DNA of 64,000 nucleotides from Corynebacterium guangdongense (GTDB lineage Bacteria > Actinomycetota > Actinomycetes > Mycobacteriales > Mycobacteriaceae), in contig NZ_CP047654.1 of assembly GCF_030408915.1 (NCBI RefSeq), positions 2,294,001-2,358,000 of the forward strand, written 5' to 3'. Positions 8,407 to 16,583 of the stretch are shown one piece after another. The notes under the pieces are model-generated. The model was not told where the DNA came from, searched no databases, and saw only the letters and a list, made by a program, of their open reading frames with translations. Within the stretch, counting starts at the first letter, position 1; every line of letters begins with the position of its first letter. Both the position numbers and the translations under genes were made by a program.

Positions 8407-9660
8407 TCAGGCGTCCAGGTCCATCACGTCCGGTACGAGGGTGCCGTCGTCGAGCTCGTTGTCGAGGAGGAATCCCCGCGGATCGTGGCTGGCGATCTCC
8501 CGACCGCCCTCGCGCAGGCGGCGCAGCCCCTCCCCCAGCATCGCGATGCCCATCGGCTGGGTGTGGGTGACGCGTTCCAGATCCAGCACGACTCGCTCGC
8601 CGGTGAGTTTCCTGCCCGAGATCGCGTGCAGCGCGGCCTCGGCCGCGGAGAAGTCGACCGGCCCCTGCAGGACGACCACGCTGTCGCCGCCGCGATGTTC
8701 GATGGTGCGCACGGTCTCCGAGCCGCTCATGCCGACGCCGTTCATGAGGTGCAGGCCCATCTGATCGGAGAGCTCCTCGAAGGCCTTCACGCCGCGGACG
8801 GAGTTGCCGGAGCCGTCCAGGCGGGGCGAAAGCGCGGCGATGCCCAGCTGGCTCGGCAGCGTGCCGATGATGCCGCCGGAGACGCCCGACTTCGCGGGGA
8901 TGCCCACCCGCGCCTGCCATCGGCCGGCCGCGTCGTACATCCCGGAGGAGTTCATCACGGAGAGGGTGAGCCGGGCGACGCGGGCGTCGACAAGCTTTTC
9001 CCCGGAGCGCGGATGAACGCCGCCGTTGGCCAGCGTCCCGGCCATGACGGCGAGGTCCTTGACGGTGACCTTCACCGAGCACTGGCGGATGTAGCTGAGC
9101 ACGGCGTCCTGCGCGGAATCGGTGATGATGTCGTAGCTGCGCAACATGTGCGCCAGGGAGAGGTTACGGTCGGCGCCCGCGAGCTCGCTTTCGGCGGACT
9201 TCTCGTCGATCTCGAGTTCGCGGCCGGCCAACCGGGAGAAATAGTCGCGGATCATCTCGACGCGCTCGTCGACGCCCGAGTCCGGCCCGTTGATGAGCTG
9301 GTTGACGGTGATGGCGCCGGCGTTGATCATCGCGTTGACGGGGCGACCGTCCTCGCCCAGCGAGAGCTCGTTGAAGGCCTCGCCGGAGGGTTCCAGCCCG
9401 ACGGCGTCGACGACCGCGTCCATGCCGGCGGACTCGATGGCCAGCGCGTAGGCGAAGGGCTTAGACAGGGACTGAATGGTGAACTCCACGTCGTCGTCGC
9501 CCGCGGAATAGAGGTGGCCGCTGGTCGTGCACAGGGCCAGCCCCAGCCACTCCGGATCGGCCTGGGCCAGCTCGGGGATGTAGGTGGGGATCTCCCCGCT
9601 GGAATCGTCGCGAACCGAATCGAGGATGTCACCGAGGTAATCGGGGATCGGATTCTCCAT
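8407..9660 (-). CDS. glsA: Glutaminase A with C-terminal STAS domain
   Basis: 417 residues. Residues 1 to about 305 are a beta-lactamase-fold glutaminase that hydrolyses glutamine to glutamate and ammonia; the Ser/Lys pair is S64-x2-K67 in QSLSKPF. About residues 315-415 form a STAS-like domain (VVLQGPVDFSAAEAAL, VVLDLERVTHTQPMG), a fusion also known in some actinobacterial and eukaryotic-type glutaminases. STAS domains often mediate regulation or nucleotide binding. A TAGCCT box on the minus strand (9667-9672) ends 6 nt before the ATG, so the message is probably leaderless. Confidence 0.93.
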   Translation of the reverse strand: MENPIPDYLGDILDSVRDDSSGEIPTYIPELAQADPEWLGLALCTTSGHLYSAGDDDVEFTIQSLSKPFAYALAIESAGMDAVVDAVGLEPSGEAFNELSLGEDGRPVNAMINAGAITVNQLINGPDSGVDERVEMIRDYFSRLAGRELEIDEKSAESELAGADRNLSLAHMLRSYDIITDSAQDAVLSYIRQCSVKVTVKDLAVMAGTLANGGVHPRSGEKLVDARVARLTLSVMNSSGMYDAAGRWQARVGIPAKSGVSGGIIGTLPSQLGIAALSPRLDGSGNSVRGVKAFEELSDQMGLHLMNGVGMSGSETVRTIEHRGGDSVVVLQGPVDFSAAEAALHAISGRKLTGERVVLDLERVTHTQPMGIAMLGEGLRRLREGGREIASHDPRGFLLDNELDDGTLVPDVMDLDA

Positions 9661-9751
9661 GCCCCCAGGCTATCGATTGGCGGGACGCCGGGGGCAGGTT
9701 CCCGCCCCACCGGAGCCCACCCCGGCAGGCGCCCCGGGCGCCAATTCACGA

Positions 9752-9796
9752 CAACTTCGTGCAACTTCTTGAATGTGATGACCAACCCAAAGTTGG
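9752..9796. promoter_or_regulatory. CAACTT repeats upstream of uxaC, candidate operator
   Basis: CAACTTC occurs at 9752-9758 and again exactly ten bases later at 9762-9768. An inverted copy (AAGTTG) lies at 9790-9795 inside a small palindrome CCAAC-N5-GTTGG (9782-9796). Ten-base phasing puts the first two on the same helix face. The arrangement suits a regulator site for the uronate operon; the regulator is not identified. Confidence 0.4.
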
Positions 9797-9804
9797 ATGG
9801 GGAT

Positions 9805-11211
9805 ATGAGTACATCACATGCCGCACACCCGGACCGGCTCCTGCCCGCCGATCCCGGTACCCGTGACATCGCCCGCCGCCTGCTGGCCAACGTCGAGGAC
9901 CTCCCGATCATCTCCCCGCACGGTCACCTGGACCCGGCGATGTTCACCCGGGACGAGGCCTTCGAGAACCCGACCGCGCTGCTGATCTCCCCGGATCACT
10001 ACCTGACCCGCGTCCTCCACACCGCGGGCTACGAGCTCTCCGAACTCGGCGTCGGCGGCCACGAGGCCGACCCGCGCGAGGCCTGGCGCATCTTCGCCGC
10101 CAACTGGCACCTCTACGCCGGCACCGCCACCGGCTACTGGGTGGAGCAGGAGTTCGAGCACGTCTTCAGGATTGACCCGGACACCATCTCCGCCGGGAAC
10201 GCCGACGCGATTTACGACGAGCTCTCCGCCATCCTGGCCCGCCCGGACTTCCGCCCGCGCGCCCTGGCCGAGGAGTTCAACCTCGAGGTGCTGGCCACCA
10301 CCGACGACCCGCTGGACACCCTCGAGCACCACAAGGCGCTCGCCGAGGACCCGACCTTCTCCCCGCGCGTGCTGCCGACCTTCCGCCCGGACGCGTACAC
10401 CAAGATGTACAAGCCGGAATTCGCGGCCAACGTCGAGAAGCTCATCCAGACCGCCGGCGAGGGCAAGTCCGGCTGGGAGGGCTACCTCACCGCGATGCGC
10501 AACCGCCGCCAGTACTTCATCGAGCACGGCGCCACCTCCTCCGACCACGGCACCCACAACGCCGACACCACCCCGCTCAGCGACGCCGAGGCCCAGGCCC
10601 TGCTGGACAAGGGCATGCGCGGCGAGGCCACCTTCGAGGAGGCCCTGGCCTTCGAGGCGAACACCACCTTCCGTTTCGCGGAGATGGCCCAGGACGACGG
10701 CTTGGTCATGACCCTGCACCCGGGCTCCCACCGCAACCACTCCACCTCCGCCTTCCAGAAGTACGGCGCGGACGTCGGCCACGACATCCCCTTCCAGATG
10801 GAGTACACCAACGCCCTGCAGCCGATGCTGTCGACCTTCGGCGAGAACAAGGACTTCCACTTCGTCATCTTCACCATGGACGAGACCACCTTCTCCCGCG
10901 AGATCGCCCCGCTGGCCGGCTACTACCCGTCCGTCTACGCCGGCGCCCCCTGGTGGTTCATCGACGAGATCGACGCGATGAACCGGTTCCGTCAGTACAC
11001 CACCGGCACCACGGGCTTCTCCCGCTACTCCGGCTTCATCGACGACACCCGCGCCTACTGCTCCATCCCGGCGCGCCACAACACCTCCCGTCGCGTGGAG
11101 GCGAACTACCTGGCCCGTCTCGTCGCTGAGCACCGTCTCACCGAGGACCGCGCCGCCGACATCATCGTCGATCTCATCGACGCTTCCCCGAGGAGGGTTT
11201 TCAAGCTGTGA
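9805..11211 (+). CDS. uxaC: Uronate (glucuronate) isomerase
   Basis: 468 residues. Converts D-glucuronate to D-fructuronate (or galacturonate to tagaturonate). It belongs to the amidohydrolase superfamily; the metal-binding H39-x-H41 is in ISPHGHLD, and the C-terminal WFIDEIDAMNRFR region is typical of UxaC. ATG 9805 is chosen because GGATGGGG precedes it and it gives the conserved N-terminus; a much longer open frame upstream is the shadow of glsA. First gene of a four-gene operon; its TGA overlaps the next start. Confidence 0.93.
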   Translation: MSTSHAAHPDRLLPADPGTRDIARRLLANVEDLPIISPHGHLDPAMFTRDEAFENPTALLISPDHYLTRVLHTAGYELSELGVGGHEADPREAWRIFAANWHLYAGTATGYWVEQEFEHVFRIDPDTISAGNADAIYDELSAILARPDFRPRALAEEFNLEVLATTDDPLDTLEHHKALAEDPTFSPRVLPTFRPDAYTKMYKPEFAANVEKLIQTAGEGKSGWEGYLTAMRNRRQYFIEHGATSSDHGTHNADTTPLSDAEAQALLDKGMRGEATFEEALAFEANTTFRFAEMAQDDGLVMTLHPGSHRNHSTSAFQKYGADVGHDIPFQMEYTNALQPMLSTFGENKDFHFVIFTMDETTFSREIAPLAGYYPSVYAGAPWWFIDEIDAMNRFRQYTTGTTGFSRYSGFIDDTRAYCSIPARHNTSRRVEANYLARLVAEHRLTEDRAADIIVDLIDASPRRVFKL

Positions 11212-12596
11212 GCACTCTGAACCGCACCGCCGACACCGCCACCCCGCCGGTCCGTCTGGTCCACCTGGGCCTGGGCGCCTTCCACCGCGCCCACCAGGTC
11301 TGGTACACCCAGCAGGCCGAGGCCGATCCGGCCACCCCGCAGTGGGGCTACGCCTCCTTCACCGGGCGCTCCCGCGGGGCCGCCGACCTGCTCAAGTCCC
11401 AGGACGGGCTGTTCACGCTGGTCACCCGGTCCGGTGCCGGCGACGACTTCGAGGTCATCTCCTCGCTGGTCGATCCCGCCTACGCCGACGACACCGCCCA
11501 CATGGTGGAGCTGCTGGCCCGGCCGGAGGTCGCCGTCGTCACGCTGACCGTCACCGAGGCGGGTTACCACCTCGCCGAGGACGGCACCCTGCTTCACGAC
11601 GCCGACGTGACCGCCGATCTCGCCGCCCTCAAGGACGCCGTGGCCGACCCCACCGGCTTCACCGGAACCCTCCGGACCGCGGCCGGCAAGATCGTGCTCG
11701 GCCTGGCCGCCCGCCGCGCGGCCGGCGCCGGCGGGCTGGCCGTCATGAGCTGCGACAACGTCGCCGACAACGGCCCGCTGACCCGCGGCTCCGTCTGCGG
11801 CTTCGCCCGTGAGCTCGACGCCGACCTCGCCGACTGGATCGAGCAGGAGGTCACCTTCCCGTCGACGTCCATCGACCGCATCACCCCGGCCACCGACGAC
11901 TCCCTCATCGCCGACGTCAAAGCCGCGACCGGCGTCGACGACTCCTCCCCCGTCGTCACCGAACCCTTCGCCTCCTGGGTCATCGAGGGCGAGTTCCCCG
12001 CCGGACGCCCGGACTGGGAGAAGGCCGGCGTCGAGTTCGTCGACGAGATCGAGGAGTTCGAGCGTCGCAAGCTCTGGCTGCTCAACGGCTCGCATTCCCT
12101 GATGGCCTACTACGCGCAGCTGCGCGGCCACGCCACCGTCGCCGAGGCCATCGGTGACGCCGAGGTCCGTGCCCGGGTCGAGGCTCTGTGGGACGAGGCC
12201 GCCAACCACCTGCAGGCCCCGGAACTCAAGGTCCCGGAGTACCGTGCCAGCCTGACCGAACGCTTCGAGAACCCGCGCATCCGTCACAACCTGGTGCAGA
12301 TCGCCACCGACGGCGGCACCAAGCAGCGCATGCGCGCCGTACCGATCATGAAGGCCGAGCTGGCCGAGGGCCGCGACGGCGCCGCCGCGGCCTTCTCGAT
12401 CGCCGCCTGGATCGCCTACCTGCTTCGCGAGGGCGCCACCCAGGAAATCAAGGACACCCGCGCCGAGGAGCTGGCCCGCGCCCGCTCCGCCGCCGATCCG
12501 GTCCGCTCGCTGATCGCCGCTCTCGACGAAGAGCTGGCGGGCACCGAGTCCGCGGTCGCCCTGATCCGATCCCAGGTCGAATCCATCCAGCGGTAG
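11208..12596 (+). CDS. uxuB: Mannitol dehydrogenase-family oxidoreductase, probable fructuronate reductase
   Basis: 462 residues, long-chain NAD-dependent polyol dehydrogenase family. The nucleotide-binding motif GLGAFHRAH is at about residues 16-24, and the catalytic Lys region is KLWLLNGSHS around residue 290. Starts with GTG overlapping the uxaC stop by 4 bp, indicating coupling. After UxaC the expected reaction is fructuronate to mannonate, so UxuB is the best call; mannitol, arabinitol or tagaturonate dehydrogenases share the fold and cannot be excluded. The next pathway enzyme, mannonate dehydratase, is not in the window. Confidence 0.85.
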   Translation: MSTLNRTADTATPPVRLVHLGLGAFHRAHQVWYTQQAEADPATPQWGYASFTGRSRGAADLLKSQDGLFTLVTRSGAGDDFEVISSLVDPAYADDTAHMVELLARPEVAVVTLTVTEAGYHLAEDGTLLHDADVTADLAALKDAVADPTGFTGTLRTAAGKIVLGLAARRAAGAGGLAVMSCDNVADNGPLTRGSVCGFARELDADLADWIEQEVTFPSTSIDRITPATDDSLIADVKAATGVDDSSPVVTEPFASWVIEGEFPAGRPDWEKAGVEFVDEIEEFERRKLWLLNGSHSLMAYYAQLRGHATVAEAIGDAEVRARVEALWDEAANHLQAPELKVPEYRASLTERFENPRIRHNLVQIATDGGTKQRMRAVPIMKAELAEGRDGAAAAFSIAAWIAYLLREGATQEIKDTRAEELARARSAADPVRSLIAALDEELAGTESAVALIRSQVESIQR

Positions 12597-12728
12597 GTCG
12601 ACGCTCCGGCGTCGCCACGCACCGGCGGGGAGACCGGACCGCCCGACGGGCAGGTGGACTCCGACCGGCGCGACCACGCGCTACGACTGAACACACCTTC
12701 CCATTCATGGTTTCCTAAAGGAGCAGCC

Positions 12729-14864
12729 GTGTCCACCACCACAACAGCACCGCCCGCGGGCGGCGCCTCCCGGCAGGGGCAGATGCCCAGCCACCGGGTC
12801 CTGACGTATTCGCTCGGCGACGTCGCCAACAACATGTCCTTCATGATGACCTCCATGTTCCTCATGGTCTACATGACGGACATCGTCGGCCTCTCCGCCG
12901 GCGTGGCCGGTACCATCTACGGCATCACCAAGATCTGGGCCGGTTTCGCCGACCTGATCGCCGGCAACGTCGTCGACCGGACCAACACCAGGTGGGGCCG
13001 CCTGCGGCCCTATCTGCTGTTCGGTCCTGCGCCGCTGGCCCTCGTCTTCATCGCCCTGTTCTCCACCCCGGCGGGTCTGAATCCGACGATGGCCATCGCC
13101 TGGATCTTCCTCTTCGACGCGCTGTACCAGCTGGCCTACTCCTTCATCAACATCCCGTACGGTTCGCTGGCCTCGGCCATGACCCAGGATCCGGTGGACC
13201 GCTCCAAGCTCTCGGGCTCGCGCTCGATCGCCGCCTCCCTGGCCGCGGTCGCCCTGGCCTACGTCGTCGCCCCGCAGTTCGGTGACACCGCCGCCGACGG
13301 CATCCGCCAGCAGTTCATGATCACCTGCATCATCCTGGCGGTCATCGCCATCGTGCTCTACCTGGTCTGCTTCGCGAACTCCCGGGAGGTCGTCCCGCGC
13401 GCCAGCGGCCGAATCTCCTTCAAGCAGACCTTCAAGATGCTGGGCCAGAACGGCCCACTGAAGGTCCTCCTGCTGATGGCGGTTCTCTTCCTGACGTCCA
13501 ACTTCGTGTTCAACGCGGTGGCCCTGTACTACGTGCGCGCGATCACCGGCAACGCCGCCTACTTCGCCGCCCTGCAGCTCTCGCAGACCGTCGGCACCAT
13601 CCTGGTCGCCTCCTTCGCGCCGACGATCACCCGCCATCTGGGCAAGCGCAACGGCTACCTGATGGGCGCGGTGTTCGCGATCGCCGGTTATTCGATGATC
13701 TTCCTCATCCCCGGCGGCAGCCTGACTCCGGCGCTGATCGCCTGGTTCGTCGTCGGCCTCGGCGTCGGCGGCACGAACTCCATGATGTTCTCCATGCAGG
13801 CCGACACCGTCGACTACGGCGAGCACGTCTCCGGCATCCGCTCCGAGGGCGGCTCCTACTCCATCCTCTCCTTCACCCGGAAGATCGGCCAGGGCATCGG
13901 CGGTTGGCTGGGCGGCCTCGTCATCGGGGCCTTCGGCTACACCGCCGGGGTCGAGGTTCTCGAGGGTTCGGACGTCGCTCTGGGCCTGCGCATCGCCGCG
14001 GGCGCCGTCCCGGCGGCGCTGGCGCTCGGCGCCATGCTCGTCGCCTTCTTCTACCGTCTGGACGCCGACACCCACGCCAAGGTCGTCGACGACCTGACCC
14101 AGCGTCGAACCCAGACCTCCATCGCCGAGGCCAAGGGCGTCGACGCGGAGCTCACCCTGGTCGGCGCGGCCGGCGTCGGCGACGGGCGCACCACCCTGAT
14201 GCGCAAGCCGGGGCTGCCCAACCCGCCGATCGTCACCCTCTTCGGTCAGCGCGGTTCCGGCGCCACAGACATCGGCCCGCTGGTGGCGCAGAGGCTGGGC
14301 GTGCCCTACATCGACCAGAAGTTCTCCTCCCGGGAGCTGGCCCAGGTCGACCAGACCACCCTGCTGTCCGACTCCGCCTTCAACCGCTTCCTGCGCAGCC
14401 TCTCCGGCGCCGGCGGCCAGGGCACCGAACTCGGGGCAGCCACGGAGGCCGCGTCCAACCACCGGATGGCCACCCAGAACACCCAGGACGTCCTCGCCGA
14501 CGTCGAAAACGGCGGCGTCATGCTGGGCCGCAACGGCGCGCTCGTCCTCGGCCCGGTCGTGGGCACCCTGCACGTCCGGCTGGTCGCGCCCATGGACCGG
14601 CGGATCGAACGCGTCATGTACAAGACCGGCATGAGCGCGTCCGACGCCGCGGAGCAGTGCGAGATCGAGGATCGCCTCCGATCCGAAATGAGCCTGCGTC
14701 TGTACAAGTGGGATCCGAACGCGGATGAGGAGTACGACCTGACGATCAACACCGCCTCGACCACCTACGAGCAGGTCGCGGATCTCATTGTCAACATGTA
14801 CCACTCCAAGTACCCGGAGAATGTCGCCCCCGTTCGTGGGGAGTCCGAGGACGGCAACAAGTAG
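12729..14864 (+). CDS. GPH-family sugar symporter fused to a cytidylate-kinase-like domain
   Basis: 711 residues from GTG 12729, with AAAGGAG just upstream. Residues about 15-455 are a 12-helix glycoside-pentoside-hexuronide:cation symporter, with the signatures GNVVDRTNTRWGRLRPYL and MQADTVDYGEHVSG. After a short linker, residues about 498-700 match the cytidylate-kinase-like (AAA_26) family: a P-loop-like GQRGSGATDIG at 506-516, GVPYIDQKF, MLGRNGALVL, APMDRRIERVMYKTGMS, and an LYKWDPNADEEYDLTIN segment. The two parts are in one continuous frame. The substrate is inferred from the operon to be glucuronate or a glucuronide. The kinase-like domain probably faces the cytoplasm and may regulate transport or be degenerate. 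Confidence 0.88.
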   Translation: MSTTTTAPPAGGASRQGQMPSHRVLTYSLGDVANNMSFMMTSMFLMVYMTDIVGLSAGVAGTIYGITKIWAGFADLIAGNVVDRTNTRWGRLRPYLLFGPAPLALVFIALFSTPAGLNPTMAIAWIFLFDALYQLAYSFINIPYGSLASAMTQDPVDRSKLSGSRSIAASLAAVALAYVVAPQFGDTAADGIRQQFMITCIILAVIAIVLYLVCFANSREVVPRASGRISFKQTFKMLGQNGPLKVLLLMAVLFLTSNFVFNAVALYYVRAITGNAAYFAALQLSQTVGTILVASFAPTITRHLGKRNGYLMGAVFAIAGYSMIFLIPGGSLTPALIAWFVVGLGVGGTNSMMFSMQADTVDYGEHVSGIRSEGGSYSILSFTRKIGQGIGGWLGGLVIGAFGYTAGVEVLEGSDVALGLRIAAGAVPAALALGAMLVAFFYRLDADTHAKVVDDLTQRRTQTSIAEAKGVDAELTLVGAAGVGDGRTTLMRKPGLPNPPIVTLFGQRGSGATDIGPLVAQRLGVPYIDQKFSSRELAQVDQTTLLSDSAFNRFLRSLSGAGGQGTELGAATEAASNHRMATQNTQDVLADVENGGVMLGRNGALVLGPVVGTLHVRLVAPMDRRIERVMYKTGMSASDAAEQCEIEDRLRSEMSLRLYKWDPNADEEYDLTINTASTTYEQVADLIVNMYHSKYPENVAPVRGESEDGNK

Positions 14865-14895
14865 CAACCGCTGGCCAACGCCCCGACTGTCGCGC

Positions 14896-14905
14896 TATGA
14901 TATCA
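14896..14905 (+). promoter_or_regulatory. -10 box and TGATATCA palindrome upstream of gntK
   Basis: TATGAT (14896-14901) looks like a -10 element and overlaps the palindrome TGATATCA (14898-14905). Together with the following CCAT it resembles GntR1/GntR2-type operators as I remember them from C. glutamicum (a TGATA...ACCA pattern). That match is from memory and is tentative. It suggests gntK has its own regulated promoter besides read-through from the uronate operon. Confidence 0.4.
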
Positions 14906-14986
14906 CCATTATGGCGCGCTGGCGGGGCTCCCCTTTCCATGTTCCCCACCCCATACCGCCGCCACCCCGAGAAGAAAGCAGGAGCA

Positions 14987-15493
14987 ATGACCACCGAGAA
15001 CAAACCCCTCCACGTCGTCGTGATGGGGGTCTCCGGCTCAGGCAAGACCACCGTCGGAGAGATGCTCGCCGAACAGCTGGGACTGCCCTACTACGACGGG
15101 GACGACCTCCACCCGCAGGCAAACATCGACAAGATGGCCCAGGGCATCCCGCTCACCGACGAGGACCGCTGGCCCTGGCTCACGCTCGTCGGCGAGTGGC
15201 TCGCCGAGCGTCCCGCGGGCGGCGTCATCGGCTGCAGCGCACTCAAGCGCTCCTACCGCGACGCCATCCGCGCCGCCTCCCCGGGAGTCTCCTTCGTCCA
15301 CGTCCACGGCGCCAAGGAGCTGCTGCGCGAACGCATGGAGCACCGACCGGGCCACTTCATGCCGGCCAGCCTGCTCGACTCCCAGTTCGCCACCCTGGAG
15401 GAGCTCGACGAGGACGAGGTCGGCCAGGTCTTCGACGTGGCCGACACCCCGGACCGCATCGTCGAGGCGGCCGCCCTCTGGCTCAAGCGCTAG
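14987..15493 (+). CDS. gntK: Gluconokinase
   Basis: 168 residues, the usual size. Phosphorylates D-gluconate to 6-phosphogluconate for the pentose phosphate pathway. The Walker A motif is GVSGSGKTT at about residues 14-22, followed by the family signatures YYDGDDLHP and PLTDEDRWPWL. ATG 14987 is preceded by CAGGAG at proper distance; a 30-codon upstream extension of the frame lacks such support. It follows the symporter-kinase gene by 122 bp. Confidence 0.94.
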   Translation: MTTENKPLHVVVMGVSGSGKTTVGEMLAEQLGLPYYDGDDLHPQANIDKMAQGIPLTDEDRWPWLTLVGEWLAERPAGGVIGCSALKRSYRDAIRAASPGVSFVHVHGAKELLRERMEHRPGHFMPASLLDSQFATLEELDEDEVGQVFDVADTPDRIVEAAALWLKR

Positions 15494-15524
15494 CCTCCCG
15501 CCCCGCGCAACCCCGCTAGAATCG

Positions 15525-15559
15525 GGACCATCGTTAGCCAACCTAAGGATGGTCCTTTT
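15525..15559 (+). terminator. Hairpin with T-run overlapping the pncA promoter
   Basis: GGACCATC (15525-15532) pairs with GATGGTCC (15548-15555), followed by TTTT, so it can end gntK transcripts. A TAGAAT -10 box for pncA sits immediately before it (15517-15522), and the ATG of pncA is 2 bp past the T-run. AAGGA at 15545-15549 overlaps the right arm. The same repeat could act as an operator at the pncA start site. Confidence 0.6.
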
Positions 15560-15561
15560 CC

Positions 15562-16119
15562 ATGCGTGCACTAGTCATCGTCGACGTTCAGAACGACTTC
15601 ACCACCGGCTCACTGGCCACGCGGCGCGGCCCCGAGGTGGCGGGCACCATCGGCCAGTACATCGGCGATGACCTCGCCGAACTGAACCACTACTCCACCA
15701 TCGTCGCCACCCAGGACTGGCACGTCGATCCGGGCGCGCACTTCTCCGAGGAACCCGACTTCGTGGACTCCTGGCCGCGCCACTGCGTCGCCGGCACCGA
15801 GGGGGCCGAGATGCACCCCGCGCTGGCCGACGCCCCCATCGAGGCCTACTTCCGCAAGGGCGAGTACGAGGCCGCCTACTCCGGTTTCGAGGGCAGCGCC
15901 GACGGGGTGGGACTGGCCGACTGGCTCCGTGCGCGCGGCGTCACCGACCTCGACGTGGTCGGCATCGCCACCGACCACTGCGTCCGCGCCACCGTCCGCG
16001 ACGCCCTCCGGGCCGGCTTCGGCGTCCGCGTACTCACTGGCATGTGCGCCGCCGTGGACAACGCCCGCGGTGACGCCGCCCTCCTTGAGATGGAGAAGGC
16101 CGGGGCCGAGCTCCTCTGA
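15562..16119 (+). CDS. pncA: Nicotinamidase (isochorismatase family)
   Basis: 185 residues. Deamidates nicotinamide to nicotinate for NAD salvage; the same enzyme activates pyrazinamide. Catalytic triad candidates are D8 (VDVQNDF), a Lys in the YFRKGEYEAAYS segment, and the Cys in ATDHCVRATV. The metal-binding histidines appear in TQDWHVDPGAHF. Spatially unlinked pncB (32504) and nadE (49339) elsewhere in the window complete nicotinamide to NAD apart from NadD. Confidence 0.92.
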   Translation: MRALVIVDVQNDFTTGSLATRRGPEVAGTIGQYIGDDLAELNHYSTIVATQDWHVDPGAHFSEEPDFVDSWPRHCVAGTEGAEMHPALADAPIEAYFRKGEYEAAYSGFEGSADGVGLADWLRARGVTDLDVVGIATDHCVRATVRDALRAGFGVRVLTGMCAAVDNARGDAALLEMEKAGAELL

Positions 16120-16134
16120 GCCTTCCCGGCCCCT

Positions 16135-16167
16135 GCTTGTCGACGCCCGCTCCGGGCGGCGACAAGC
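16135..16167. terminator. Bidirectional hairpin between pncA and arsR
   Basis: GCTTGTCG (16135-16142) pairs with CGACAAGC (16160-16167), with an inner CGCCCG/CGGGCG stem. It lies between convergent genes. No strong T-run, so termination is likely but not certain. Confidence 0.6.
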
Positions 16168-16170
16168 CCC

Positions 16171-16560
16171 CTACTCCACGCGGTACCCGTGCCCGGACGC
16201 ATCCGCCACCGCACCGGAAAGGTGCTCCGCGTGGGAGAGCGCCTCCGCGAGCAGCCGTCTCACGTGGGACTCAGTGGCCCGGTAGTGGACGAACGTGCCC
16301 TCCCGCCGGCCGCTCACCAGGCCGGCAAGCCTGAGCTTCGCCAGGTGCTGGCTGACCGTAGAGGGCGTCGCCTCCACCAACTCTGCGAGTGCGTTGACGC
16401 TGGACTCGTCCTGGAACAGCGCCCAGAGGATCCGGACCCGGGTCGGATCGGCGAGCAGGCGGAAAGTGTCGGCCGCGATGCGGGCGTGGTCGGCGTCCGG
16501 AACCGGGTACTTCAACGCGTCGTGCATGTGATCATGGTAGCAACAACTGTCTATCTGCAT
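16171..16560 (-). CDS. ArsR/SmtB-family metal-responsive repressor
   Basis: 129 residues. Winged helix-turn-helix with the recognition region STVSQHLAKLRLAGLV at about residues 67-82. The N-terminus contains C6, C7, H9, H11 and H13 and the C-terminus ends in HAEHLSG...HGYRVE; both could bind metal. An internal ATG at 16527 is a possible start, but a minus-strand -10 box (16568-16573) ends 7 nt before ATG 16560, so the longer leaderless form, with its Cys/His cluster, is preferred. Divergent from the CDF transporter 23 bp away, which it most likely represses in the absence of metal. Confidence 0.9.
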   Translation of the reverse strand: MQIDSCCYHDHMHDALKYPVPDADHARIAADTFRLLADPTRVRILWALFQDESSVNALAELVEATPSTVSQHLAKLRLAGLVSGRREGTFVHYRATESHVRRLLAEALSHAEHLSGAVADASGHGYRVE

Positions 16561-16567
16561 AACTACG

Positions 16568-16577
16568 AAGATACGAT
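16568..16577. promoter_or_regulatory. Overlapping -10 boxes of the divergent arsR and CDF promoters
   Basis: On the minus strand TATCTT (16568-16573) ends 7 nt before the arsR ATG. On the plus strand TACGAT (16572-16577) ends 6 nt before the CDF ATG. The two boxes share two bases, so both messages would be leaderless and polymerase binding mutually exclusive. Confidence 0.6.
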
Positions 16578-16583
16578 GGCAGC

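Noticed and set aside
12705..14867. 720-codon minus-strand open frame opposite the symporter-kinase fusion
   Set aside because: Antisense shadow; repeated Gly/Asp/Val-rich translation without domain features, while the plus-strand frame is clearly a transporter.
15533..15551. DtxR-like iron box before pncA (GTTAGCCAACCTAA)
   Set aside because: Only one half-site fits; the other half of the 19-bp palindrome does not match.
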